DNA from: Rhineura floridana
Lineage: Eukaryota > Chordata > Lepidosauria > Squamata > Rhineuridae
Length of the DNA: 64,000 nucleotides
NCBI RefSeq assembly: GCF_030035675.1
Contig: NC_084489.1
Coordinates: 13,963,001 to 14,027,000, forward strand
Reading direction: 5' to 3'
The notes under the pieces were generated by a model. The model did no database searches. It saw nothing but the letters and a program-made list of their open reading frames with translations, and was not told where the DNA came from. Numbering within the stretch: the first letter of the stretch is position 1; each line of letters opens with the position of its first letter. This document shows, piece by piece, positions 22,806 through 33,869 of this stretch. The position numbers and the translations under genes were made by a program.

Positions 22806-23114
22806 TGATCCTCCGTGGCGCAAAGTGGTAAGCGGCAGTAACGCAGCCGAAGCTCTGCTCACGGCTGGAGTTCGATTCCAATGGAAGGAGGAAGTCGAAT
22901 CTCCGGTAAAAGGGGTCGAGGTCCACTCAGCCTTCCATCCATCCGTGGTCGGTAAAATGAGTACCCGGCATATGCTGGGGGGTAAAGAAAGGCCGGGGAA
23001 GGAACTGGCAATCCCACCCCATATATACGGTCTGCCTAGTAAACGTCGCAAGACGTTGCCCTAAGAGCCCGAAACGACTCGCACTACAAGTGCGGGGACA
23101 CCTTTACCTTTTTT
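22806..23114 (+). mobile_element. Sauria SINE
   Basis: Begins TCCTCCGTGGCGCAAAGTGG, has B-box-like GGAGTTCGATTCC and CAGCCTTCCATCCATCCG, then GTAAAATGAGTACCCGG, and ends CGACTCGCACTACAAG ... CACCTTTACCTTTT. The 3' tail is of the type shared with Bov-B LINEs. It sits directly after another SINE. Confidence 0.9.
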
Positions 23115-23124
23115 GCTTGGAAGC

Positions 23125-23260
23125 ACAGCCCATTGAATTTAGTAGGTCTTATTCCCAGATAAGCAGGTATAAGTCCACTTTCCTAGAACTATGCTATACT
23201 CCATTGAATTCAATAGCACTTAATTCTGAGTAGACAAGGTTAGACTTGCACTGTAATTCA
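23125..23260. repeat. Dispersed palindromic repeat
   Basis: Contains CCATTGAATTTAGTAGGTC and CCATTGAATTCAATAGCAC with a TGAGTAGACAAGG end. The same family occurs at about 9930, 12145, 14935, 24150 and 33870. Confidence 0.5.
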
Positions 23261-23663
23261 CATTCATGTGTGGAAGGCTTCTCCATTCACAGTATAATTT
23301 GTGGGTAAGCATCACAAAACTTTGTTCTTTGTTTCACAAAGCCCTGAATCAGCTGCCTGTTACAGCTGCAAGTTAGTTAATACTCTGGACTCAATTAGCA
23401 CTTTAGGCTTCGTTTATGTCATATCTTCTTGGTTATAGCAGTCTTTTACTTGTTTTCTGCTCCATTTAAACTTCTGTTTCTGTTCAGAATTTTATGTCCC
23501 TCTGTTGCTGGATGCTGCAACCATGTTACTTCTGTTGACCGCATTCTTTATTAACGTTCAAGTTCCCTATTGTATTCAGTTTAAATTTCTTGGTTTCCTT
23601 TTTTATAGCTCTTAATTATCATCCCTCTTTTCATTCCTGCATAATTACTATTTCCTCAGAAAG

Positions 23664-23744
23664 ATGGAAGGTACTTGCACAAGTAGGAACCTACCAGAGG
23701 CCTGGAGGACAGAATTTGCAAAAACAAAACCTCTGATATATACT
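23664..23744 (+). CDS. Four-pass gene, coding exon 1
   Basis: 27 codons, starting MEGTCTSRNLPEAW and ending KPLIYT before GTGAGT. The acceptor TTTCCTCAG lies four bases before the ATG, so the exon has an upstream partner. Confidence 0.65.
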
Positions 23745-24008
23745 GTGAGTTTTTGTTCAATAGCATGTCCTAAAATTTGTGGGTACATTTTACGTGTGCT
23801 GCATATATTCAATGTATGTATCCTGAAATGTGTGAAACAAATGTGTTGTTGTTTTGACGCCAACAGTGGCTCTCCATGATGTTTACACCCAGAATACGTA
23901 AGTTCTAAAAAGGTGTATTTCCTAAGACCTTATGAGATACACTTTTGGTGCAAACATATACATTCAGTTTACATGCTAATTTTATAACATGTGAAGCAAA
24001 CATTAGTA

Positions 24009-24091
<83 letters not shown>

Positions 24092-24386
24092 ACCTTAGAT
24101 GTCCAGAAGCTTTGCCTGGAGAAGATGTGAAGAGACTAAAACTGCAGAAGTTGCATTGAATTCAAAAGGTCTAAATTCCAGATAAGTAGGATTAGGTCTG
24201 CAGCAATATAATGTCTATTATATCATTTTTAAACTAGTTTGAACTTTTTTAGCTATATGTGTGTATGGTTTTAATATTGGAAATAGTTTAATCTTATTTT
24301 AATGTAGACTTTGTATGTTTTTAATTATATGTATTTTTATCTGGAAGCCGCCATGAGTTCCAGTTTTGGAAAAATGATGGGGTATA

Positions 24387-24444
<58 letters not shown>

Positions 24445-26057
24445 TGATGCAGTCCCCAGGGACTATGCTGCATTAAACTCAGTCTGAGGAGAAATGTGTA
24501 GGACTGTGCTGTGGAGATGTTTGTCGGCTTTCATCCAGAATTTCACTCAAACTTCTGAAGAAAACAGAGCGCTATAAAATCCTGATCTCTATTAGGGCTC
24601 ATTGTGCCCTCTGAATGGGTACTCAGAGAGCCAAATTAATTAAATGATGGTTAATATCCATTCATTTCCAAATAGTGAGCTGACACTCACTAGCAGTTCT
24701 CTTGTAGTTTTCATGATCATTCACCAGATTGCCAAAGGAGACTGGGACCTAACGACGTTAATTGTTTTGTCAGTTATTGTGTAATTATTTTTGTTTCTAA
24801 TCTTGGAAGCTACCTTCAGGCTCTGTGGGCAGGGGTGGGAACTAATAGTGACTCTCCATTATGCTTACATACAGTGTACATGCACTCTTTAAAAAGTGTA
24901 TTTCCTAACTTACACTCCTCACTGGTGAAGTTTGACAGGTTGTCGGGGTAACCCACCTGTTGATCACCTCAGTGATGTCAGGTGACTGTTTTTGTGTAGC
25001 AGTGTGCACTGAAGCCTTGATAATCAGCTTATCAGCAGGGCTTGCAAAGCACAGTACACAACACTAGGCAAGACTTCCATGCACAGCTCTGTGCCCACCT
25101 GCCATAGGAAATAGAAAGGCCAGTTTTCTCTTGAATGCAGATGATATGGTTATATTATCCCTGAGCAGCAGCGGTCTGAAAAACTAATTCTTGGCTAATT
25201 TTGGTCAGAAGGAGCATTAATTTCACTAAAACTTAAGTGGTTGTAGTTAGCAAGCGATCTTCTGCATTTAATTGGGCAATTTCTAACAATCCTATCCAAA
25301 AGATCAAATTGTTGTTTTATAGGGATTCACTTTGCAGCTAATTCCTTTTAGAATGTCCATCAGGATGCCACCCTTACTAAAGTAGGTTGCCTTGTTGGAG
25401 CTGTTTTGAGGATTTTTTGTTCAAAGGGTGGGCAACTGGTTGCTCTAGCCCTCAAAATCTTCTGGCTAAGGTTGTTCCCTCCATGTTACATGGTGCAGAG
25501 CTCCAGAGTGTCAGCCAACACTAGTCCAGGAGTTAAAGAAAGTTCAAAATCTAAAGAAAATACTGGCTTACCTGTTGGTATTCTGCTGCCTATGTATATG
25601 CAGAAGTGGGGTGACCTTCTGTTCACGCTAGAATACAGTTATTAAATTTCCATACGGGAATGTGAACTCTGCCACCTTTGCATTTGGTTTCTGTAATTTA
25701 TGGCTCATCCTTAAACTTTGAATAGCCACTCTGTATACACTTGCCAGAGATCTTGATAGCCAGTTGACCAAGATCCAGTCAATAAACTACAACTAAACTG
25801 CAGCTAAAGCTTATTGTGTGTATGGAAGACTCTTTGACTTATATCCTCATTATTCATTCCTCAAGATTTTCTAGACTGTATCCATGCATTAAGTGAGATT
25901 ATCAGAATGCTAACTATTTGGATCTAATTAGCTCTATGTGGGATTGCCTTTACAGAATTAAGTTTTAATGTCATGCCCTCTGCTTTTTATAAGAGATTAC
26001 CCTTGCAACAGTGTCTTTGTGTACTTTGTAAAACTGTTACAAATGATGTTTGTTTGT

Positions 26058-26088
<31 letters not shown>

Positions 26089-29000
26089 TTGTATTTATAT
26101 ACCGTCCATAGCCGAAGCTCTCTGGGCGGTTTACAATAACTAAAAACATTAAAAACAAATATACAAATTTAAAAACACATATTTTAAAAACAATTTAAAA
26201 CACATGCTAAAATGCCTGGAAGAAGAAGAAAGTCTTGACCTGACGCCAAAAAGATAACAGTGTTGGCGCCAGGCGCACCCCGTCAGAAAAATCATTCCAT
26301 AATTTGGGGGCCACCACTGAGAAGGCCCTCTCCCTTGTTGCCAGACTCCCAGCTTCCCTCGTTGTAGGCACCCGGAGGAAGGCCTTTGATGTTAAGTGTA
26401 GTGTATGGGTGGGTTCGTATTGGGAGAGGCGTTCCATCAGGTATTGTGGCCCCAAGCCATGTAAGGCTTTATAGGTTAAAACCAGCACCCTGAATCGAAC
26501 TCGGAGACATACAGGCAGCTAATGCAAGTGGGCCAGAATCGGTTTGATATGTTCAGACCATCTGGTACCTGTTACCAATCTAGCCACTGCATTTTTCACA
26601 AGCTGCAGTTTCCGAACCATCTTCAAAGGCAGCCCCACATAGAGTGCATTGCAGTAATCTAGCTTGGAGGTTACCAGAGCATGGACAACTGAAGCGAGGT
26701 TATCCCTGTCCAGATAGGGGCGTAGCTGGGTCACCAACTGAAGCTGGTAGAAAGCACTCTGTGCCACCGAGGCTACCTGAGCCTCAAGTGACACAGATGG
26801 TTCTAGAAGAACCCCCAAGCTACAAACCTGCTCCTTCAGGGGAGTGCAACCCCATCCAGTACAGGTTGGACATCCACCATCTGGTCAGAAGAACCACCCA
26901 TTGGCAGCATCTCCGTCTTGTCTGGATTGAGCCTCAGTTTATTAGCCCTCATCCAGTCCATTGTTGCAGCCAGGCACCAGTTCAGCACGTTGACAGCCTC
27001 ACCTGAAGATGAAAAGGAGAAATAGAGCTGCGTGTCATCAGCATACTGATGGCAACGCACTCCAAAGCTCCGGATGACCACACCCAACTGTTTCATGTAG
27101 ATGTTGAACAGCATGGCGGAACCCCATACTGGAGAGTCCAGGGTGCTGAGTAATGTTCCCCAAGCACCACCTTCTGGAGACGACCCACCAAGTAGGAGCA
27201 GAACCACCGCCATGCAGTCCCTCCCACTCCCAACTCTGCCAGTTTTTCCAGAAGGATATCATGGTCGATGGTATTGAAAGCCACTGAGAGATCAAGAAGA
27301 ATCAACAGAGTCACACTCCCCCTGTCTCTCTCCCGACAAAGGTCATCATACAGGGCGACCAAGGCTGTTTCCGTGCCAAAACCAGGCCTGAAACCCGACT
27401 GAAATGGATCCAGATAATCCATCTCATCCAAGAGTGTCTGGAGCTGGCCTGCAACCACTCATTCAAGGACCTTGCCCAGGAATGGAACAGTTGCGACCGG
27501 CCTATAGTTATTAAGATTTTCTTGGTCCAGGGAGGATCTTTTCAGGAGTGGTCTCACTATTGCCTCTTTCAGGCAGTCAGGGACCACCCCCTCTTGCAGA
27601 GAGGCATTAATCACTTCCCTGGCCCAGCCGGCAGTTCCATCCCTGCTAGCTTTTATTAGCCAAGAAGGGCAAGGATCCAGCACAGAAGTGGCTGCACAAA
27701 CCTGTCCAAGTACCTTGTCAGCATCCTCAAGCTGTACCAAATGAAACTCATCCAAGAAATCTGGACACGGCTGTGCACTGGATACCTTGCTTGATTCACC
27801 TGCTATAACACTGGAGTCTAAGTCCTGGTGGATGCTAGAGATTTTATCCTGGAAGTGCCTAGCAAATTCATTACAGCAGGCCTCAGATGGTTCTACCATG
27901 TCCCTGGGGCCAGAGTGTAATAGCCCCTGGACAATTCTGAAGAGCTCCACTGGGCGACAGATTGATGATTTGATGGTGGCTTCCATGCACAGCCCTATGC
28001 AAGCCCCAGCAATCAGCAGATTGTCAGACTCCCAAACCATTGTGCACACAGCTACAGTATATAAGTTGATTGTCAGTGCAAAAAGCTTTGCAAGTGTTGC
28101 CATCATCAATGATGTCTGCATATCCCCTTTCAGCCCAGCGGCGTCTTTACCTGCCCCATACCAGATGTCATAAAGGATGTCAGGTACAGGGCAGGTGGGC
28201 AAGGCTTGACCAAAACAGTCTCTCCTGTGGGCTGCAGGCTCCCCACTGCTCTTTTAAACAAAGATAAATAAAGAGTTGAAAGGCAGGCTAGAACTTTTAA
28301 AATATATATATAAATAAATTAGTAACAGACAAATCTATTTCTGGTCCATGTCATTTTCATGCATGTTCACTCATAATCCGTGATTTTAAAAAATACGCTT
28401 TAGATACACATTTTAAAATCCATTTCAATGTGTTTTTTAAATCTAAGAATTGCACTAGAGCCTTCGGAAGGTGGGAAAGCTGGGCAACAACTGAGTTCAT
28501 TAGGCTAGAAGGTGTGGATTAAATGAGAACGTGCAAAGATCAAATGCCTCGAGCATCCCCAGATAAAACATGATACACAGAATTAGTGGACAGTGACTTG
28601 CTGATTCTCCACATTCTAAACAAAGATAAATAATTTGTTTGGATACTTAGACGCTGTACAATCAGCATAGATTCTCATTGCCTTATGATGTTTTAAATTT
28701 TCCTTTATAGAATTTATTTTAAACTCAATTATAAATTTTAACATGGTAAGTTTGTTGTACATGATATATTAATTAATTTTGTGTTGGCCTTTGGCCCTGC
28801 AATTTAAATAAACTATGGTATGGTATGGTATGGCTACTCTAAAACTCTCACTTATGATATACATTGTAACTCCTCTGGGCAAGGACCATGTCATTCCTGT
28901 GCAGCATCCCGCAGCACACTGTGAGTGTTATGTAAATGTTAAGTAGTAGCAGAAATTTCTTATTAAAATGCTGTCCTTTTAATTCAAGCAGATTTACTGT

Positions 29001-32000
29001 TTATTCTGGGAGTACATAATTTATCACGAAGAAGGAATAAGGCCTTCTGCAAATACATTGTAACCCTGTTTTTGCCTTTGGATATATTCAGTTGTGCTAA
29101 GCAAAGTAAATACAGATTAATAGATGGACCCCATACTTATGGATAACTCTGTTCCAATTCTTCAGGTATAGTTCCTACAAGCACTAGTGCTGTGACTTTG
29201 CTGCTTATTATGAAAATGCTGGTTATTATGAAAAATCTCCTACTGGTTTGCTACCAGATTGCATATAGATTGTGTAGCTGACACATACCATTTCTTCTTT
29301 GCAGATATTACTGCTGGTAACTGCACTTGCAATTATTGTAGCTGGCTGTTTTGGAGAAGTTGGAATTGGAACTCCATGGTGGTCGGGAGGCATGGTACTA
29401 AAGTCACACCTTTTAATAAAAAGTAAAATACTCATTTTTGCATAATAGACAATGAAAAAAATATGTTTTATATGGAGGTCCAGTTCCTCAGCTGAATATA
29501 GAAAGCTACTTTAAACTGATGGTCTGTCTAGCCTAGTAATGTTTACTCTGACTGGCAATGCTCTCTAGGTCTGTTCTGACACCAGCATTCCCCAGGACCT
29601 CAGGCAGAGCTCTTCCCCAGGCTTGCTACTTGAGGTGCTTTTTAATTGGAGATGACAGAGATTGAACCTGGGATGCCACTGATCTGTGGTCCTCTCCCTG
29701 CTTAGCTCAAAATCACTTTGAGAACTGTATATTTACAGTTTATATATAGTCAACCAACCAACAAAGTATAAAGAAAAATACCTGTTACCTTGTTCTTGCA
29801 GTTTCTTATTTCTGGCATCTTTCTTCTCATACTGGCGTCAATGAAGCAAACGGTTTTTTGGGTAAGAACCTTTCAAATACACAAGCATTTGACTCCTCAA
29901 AGTGTTCCACAAGCACAGATACTGCTGAAATAAATGGGGCTTGGCACAGAATCCCTTCAGCTTCAAGCTGGAAGTGTCCTATGAACCTGAGCTCAAACCT
30001 CAATTATTTAAGTTTCAAAAGAGTTTGTTTTGAAGAGTAATGCATCCCTTAAAGTGCTCCAATTGTGCCAGTACAATTTTAATGACATACTCGAGCATTA
30101 TAAATAGTAGGGAAAAATTGAGCGACCTGGAGTACTCGGTTTAATTTTGTGCCAGGGCAAGGCTCTCCCACCCACCCACCGTGATTCAAGCCTAAAACAT
30201 CTGAAATAAGTGAGACAAAAAAGTGAAGTGTTTATTTCCTTCACTACTGAGTACCTTTAGAGCAGGTGTAGGGAACCTTTGACATTCCAGATGTTGCTGA
30301 ACTACAACTCCCATCAGCCCCAGCAAGCATGGCCAATGTCCAGGGATGATGGGAGCTGTAGTTCATCACCATATGGAGGCCCAAAGCTTCCCCACACCTT
30401 CATACTTCAGGGACAAGAGAGAGAGAGAAATTAACCACTGTGAAATGGATCTAAATTTGGATCTGTTAGTTCAAATTGTTAGTGTGAAATCCAGCCACCT
30501 TTCTCTTAAGTTCCTCAACACTTACAGGTCTTCAGCTGATGCTGGACTGGGCTATCACTCCCATAACCCCTGACCATTGGCCATACTGTCTAGGGCTAAT
30601 AGGAGCTGGGTCATATCCACACCATACATTTAAAGCACACGGATTCCCCCAAAGATACTGGGAACTATAGAACTAGAATTCATACCATCCTTAACAAACT
30701 ACAGTCCCCAGGATTCTTTGGGAGAAGCCACATGCTAAAAATATAAGGTGTGGCTGTAGTCTTGGAGTCCATCAACATTTAGAAGATCACAGGGTCCCCA
30801 CTCCATTCTGTAGCATCCCAAAACATCCTCCATATTTTGCTAGGTCCTGTGCAAAGTATTCCTTAGGTGTATTTTCTCCTGTCCAGCTCTCTGCAATTCT
30901 GTCTCTCTGCCTCATCAGCCCATCTTTTACTTAACTCCTTGTTTTTTACCCTATGTGTCCCTGTTTCTCCAGCCATCCTAACTCAGCACTTTTTGTTGGC
31001 TTACTTCTTCCTCTTAAGATTCCTGGGCCCATCCTCCCTGCCCATCCCAAATTCACGTCTGTTTTCTCCCTTCTTGACAACACTCTTCTATCCCTAACCT
31101 GTGCGCCTTTTTTGGAGCTGAAATGACTTACTTTTGTCTCACAAGCTGTAATGCCCATGAAATATTATACTGTGGAAAAATTCCCTCTGAGATGCGTGAA
31201 GATTTGTGAACATCCCCTAACATATCAGACCAGCCAAGAAAATAATGTTGGATAGTAGTTAGTGATAGGGTTCTATGAATATGAATGATTAACTGAATAA
31301 TTTCCCTTCCTGCAGGAAAAAGGTGCCTTCATTACTATAATTCTTAGCACAGTGATAGCCCTGTTGGCAGTAATTCTTTATTCTCTGGAATTTGCATTGG
31401 CCACACTTCCTCAGAGTCCCTTTACTCACCATGGAGTCAGTGTAAGCATCTTCTGATTTATATTATTTATGCCCCCTCAGCTTTTTGCTAAATGCTTTTG
31501 CTATTTAAAAACTTTATTTTGTGTATGTATATTTCTCAGTATAATTGAAACTTGTTTGAAATTTGAAATCCTTGGTAGCACTTATGTATTTAAAATTAAA
31601 TGCATGCTCTGGAAGAGTGTAGAGGGCACTGCTGGGGCTGCTACTTTTCTTTGAAAGGCTTAATTTTTTAATAGCTGGATGACAGACAGCAGCCAAGCAG
31701 TTTCAGTTTTCCCCATCGCTATGACTGGGAAACTGCAGCACTCTTGTGGTGGTGTGTGTATGCACAGATGTGATGCAGCTATTAAAGGCACAGGCCTCTA
31801 TCCAAAAAAAGTGACGATTCTAGATATTCACCACAATCCAGTGCAGAATTTAGTACATTTAAGCCAATTTAAGAATTGATTTTATGTATGTGCAGTTGTT
31901 GTTTCAAACTGTTTTTATACTTATAATTGTTTTTATATGTGTAACTGTTTTATATATGTTATTATATTGTAAATTGGGATGCCTCATGGGAATCAACTCA

Positions 32001-33861
32001 TAAATGCAATAAAAATAAATTTTCTTTTTATGGAGTTTATCCAGAGTGAGGACTATACAACTTCAGGTGGTAGGAATGGATCATATTTTGGAATGCTTGT
32101 CTACATAAAAAGCTCCTTTATGTATAGTAAAATTAAACATCAGGCTGTGCTTAAGCTTTCTCCCTGATGTGTTAGATTTCTAGATAAAGGGATTTTAAAA
32201 TTTATTTTTACATGGGGAGTATTCAGAAATGGCACCCTTCCCATTCAAAATTATATTATTCAGAAGTATACCACCACATTGTGGACCATGTGTAGAAGAG
32301 CTCTGAGGCTGCACACCTATTACCTGGGTATGAGCCCCAAAGAACACAGTAGGACATACAGCATAACCCAAGGCTGTGTGGGACTGTGGCAATGCATGCC
32401 TGAATTCCAAGATGGCATGAGTTTTTTCTTCTTCAGAGAACTACCTGCTAAAGCAAGGGTGGGGAACCTACAGCCCACAGACCAAACCTAGCGCACCAGG
32501 CTATTTTGGAGAAGCCACACACACCTGCACCATACCTGACGTCTCACGTGTCACCAGGTGTGGGGAGGGTTAGGGCGGGACTTCAGAGGAACAATCAGAA
32601 GCTTAAAGTGGGCTCCCAATTGTTCCCTTGCTGGAGCAAGGTGCACTCCCATGAGGAATGGAAAGTAATTTCGGCTCTCTCAGTTTCCCATTTTTCCAAT
32701 CTTAAATTCAGTTCTCCACATTTCTGCAGCAATTTACGATTTAAAAAAAAATCCTCATGAAAATTCTCCACCATATTAGTGTGAATTTCTCCTAATAAAC
32801 ATACCTTTGTAGGCAGTTTTGATTAATGTTCGCTGTTTTGCAAGCAATTTCTTATGACTGAATGTATGCTTGTATGTTGTTTTTCACTCATATATTCATG
32901 TTTATGCACACTTTCCCCTAATGTATGCATTGATAAAACAATGTTTGGTGAATTACACTGCAAAATTTGAATAAGAGTCGGCTTCAAGTGTGAACTGAAT
33001 CAAATTTCTTGCCCATCCCTAACTCCTAGCCATGTATCAGCTGATGGGCAGTGGAAGCACCCCTTGCTTAAGGAAGGAGAAAGTGGTTTCCATTATGTGG
33101 AAACCGCTTCTCCCTTCCAGGACTGCTCTTTGGAGGAGCCCTGTACTGCTCTTTACACCTTTGTCTTTTTGGGAGCAGTGTAGGGCTGCGTGCACAGGGC
33201 TTTGCCATTTGTAAACAGCCTTGCACTGCATCTTTAAACTCCATTTTTCAGAGGCATAAAGGAGCAGTGATGGGCTTGTTTGAAAGAACTATAATCCATG
33301 TTCATGCTTTTGAGTATGAAGTATGAACTTGTAAAAAGTGGTAACGGTCAGGTTGATATATCAAGGAGGATAGTGTTTGTGTGTGTGAGAAAGAGAGTAC
33401 TTTGCATAAAGTGCTGGAATTCTTGGAGGAAGGGCAAAATATAAATGTAAAAAATACTATGCTATGAATACATGGGGATAATCATGCTCTATCTTACAGG
33501 ATTATTGTGAGGTGGAATAAAAGGAAAAAGGCTATGCCACTCATGAGTCAGTAGGAATATGGTGACCAGATGCAAAAGAGGACAGGACTTTTTTTTATTT
33601 AGACATCCTACATAGAAATAGAGCAGGTTTAACATCGAAGCAAATAATTCTCATACCAGTTAGCTTATATGCCACAAATAGTGTAAAGAAATGGTTTACA
33701 TAATATTTAATACTTTCTGTTCTTTTTCCTTCTAGTCCACACGGTTGGCACGCCACTACCTTGTGATTGCAGCTGTCCTTGCACTGACATTCTTTGAGCT
33801 TGGAATCTGTAGCTGGATTATAAATACACTAGTGAAAGTTAGAAAGACACTTACACACTAA
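23664..33861 (+). CDS. Four-pass membrane protein, CD20-like superfamily (MS4A/TMEM176/TMEM212-type)
   Basis: Five coding exons (23664-23744, 29305-29394, 29802-29861, 31316-31441, 33736-33861) join in phase 0 at every intron to give 160 residues. The start ATG has a good context (AAAGATGG). A short polar N-terminus of about 21 residues is followed by TM1 (about 22-45), a loop with GIGTPWWSGG, TM2 (about 55-72), TM3 (about 82-106), a loop of about 20 residues and TM4 (about 127-150) with a short basic tail. The order TM1, small loop with PWWSGG, TM2, TM3 and late TM4 with an L(T/E)FxELxIC-like block recalls MS4A/CD20, TMEM176 and TMEM212 proteins. No single orthologue is recognised. Function is unknown; family members act as plasma or intracellular membrane adaptors or channels. 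The 5.6-kb first intron contains the L2 and R4-like LINE remains. Confidence 0.75.
24012..24088. repeat. (TA)n microsatellite
   Basis: About 38 uninterrupted TA units. It is in intron 1 of the four-pass gene and produces spurious Ile-Tyr frames on both strands. Confidence 0.97.
24330..24442 (+). repeat. LINE 3' tail followed by (ATA)n
   Basis: Ends ATCTGGAAGCCGCCATGAG, TTTTGGAAAAATGATGGGGT, then ATAAATAATAATA repeated for about 60 bp. The same tail with a shorter repeat is at about 16585-16662. Confidence 0.75.
25110..26010 (+). mobile_element. R4-clade-like LINE remnant
   Basis: Decayed text NADDMVILSLSSSGLK (the ADD box of reverse transcriptase) is followed by KTxVVVVSKRSSAFNWAI, as in R4-type LINEs. 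Several breaks. It could be a second piece of the family seen at 16.1-17.9 kb. Confidence 0.5.
26050..28050 (-). mobile_element. L2-clade LINE, 3' half of ORF2
   Basis: Reverse-transcriptase text in order: DFLDEFHLVQLEDADKVLGQ, PSWLIKASRDG, LNNYRPVATVPFLGKVLE, FQSGFRPGFGTETALVALYD, LLDLSVAFNTIDHDILLEKL, YADDTQLYFSF, LRLNPDKTEML and the C-terminal LRVPTTREAGSLATRERAFS block. The 3' end is the (TTTA)n run at 26050-26090. The endonuclease part is absent. At least one in-frame stop (about 27460) and two or more frameshifts (between 27213 and 27093, and near 26830) mark it as dead. It lies antisense in intron 1 of the four-pass gene. Confidence 0.9.
28050..28262. repeat. Unclassified repeat piece at the 5' end of the L2 copy
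   Basis: The end GGGGAGCCTGCAGCCCACAG resembles the element at 32456 (GGGGAACCTACAGCCCACAG), suggesting a piece of the same hAT-like family beside the truncated L2. Confidence 0.35.
28265..29300. other. Intron sequence with a LINE-like tail
   Basis: AT-rich. About 28740-28840 ends GGCCTTTGGCCCTGCAATTT, then AAATAAAC and (TATGG)n, a LINE 3' tail of undetermined family. No gene seen. Confidence 0.5.
29305..29394 (+). CDS. Four-pass gene, coding exon 2 (TM1 and PWWSGG loop)
   Basis: 30 codons: ILLLVTALAIIVAGCFGEVG, then IGTPWWSGGM. Acceptor TTCTTTGCAG, donor GTACTA. Confidence 0.75.
29495..29720. repeat. Dispersed squamate repeat, LINE-tail type
   Basis: Contains TGTTTACTCTGACTGGCA, AGGCAGAGCTCTTCCCCAGG and GAGATTGAACCTGGGATGCC. 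The same family occurs at 49566-49690 (AGGGATTGAACTTGGGACC). It lies between coding exons 2 and 3 of the four-pass gene. Confidence 0.5.
29802..29861 (+). CDS. Four-pass gene, coding exon 3 (TM2)
   Basis: Twenty codons, FLISGIFLLILASMKQTVFW. Acceptor TTCTTGCAG, donor GTAAGA. Confidence 0.75.
30262..30395. mobile_element. Palindromic hAT-like MITE
   Basis: CAGGTGTAGGGAACCTTTGA and AACTACAACTCCCATCAGCC are mirrored by GATGGGAGCTGTAGTTCA and TTCCCCACACC. Related copies are at 45318-45440, 46957-47080, 47126-47300 and 53022-53135. Confidence 0.65.
31316..31441 (+). CDS. Four-pass gene, coding exon 4 (TM3)
   Basis: 42 codons, including AFITIILSTVIALLAVILYS and the loop ATLPQSPFTHHGVS. Acceptor TTCCTGCAG, donor GTAAGC. 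Confidence 0.75.
32456..33240. repeat. hAT-like element split by an inner insertion
   Basis: 32456-32650 (GGGTGGGGAACCTACAGCCC ... AAGTGGGCTCCCAATTGTTC) and 33030-33240 (GTGGTTTCCATTATGTGGAA hairpin) are the two halves of the family seen whole at 2213-2500. About 380 bp of unrelated sequence lies between them, with CCATG at both junctions. Confidence 0.5.
33736..33861 (+). CDS. Four-pass gene, last coding exon (TM4, stop)
   Basis: 41 codons and TAA: STRLARHYLVIAAVLALTFF, then ELGICSWIINTLVKV and a basic tail RKTLTH. Acceptor TTCCTTCTAG. Confidence 0.75.
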   Translation, partial: STRLARHYLVIAAVLALTFFELGICSWIINTLVKVRKTLTH

Positions 33862-33869
33862 CAGTTCAA

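Noticed and set aside
23905-24130. Ile-Tyr repeat proteins on both strands
   Set aside because: They are translations of the (TA)n microsatellite.
26207-28202. A series of minus-strand frames as a host multi-exon gene
   Set aside because: They are frames of one broken L2 LINE and end at a (TTTA)n tail.
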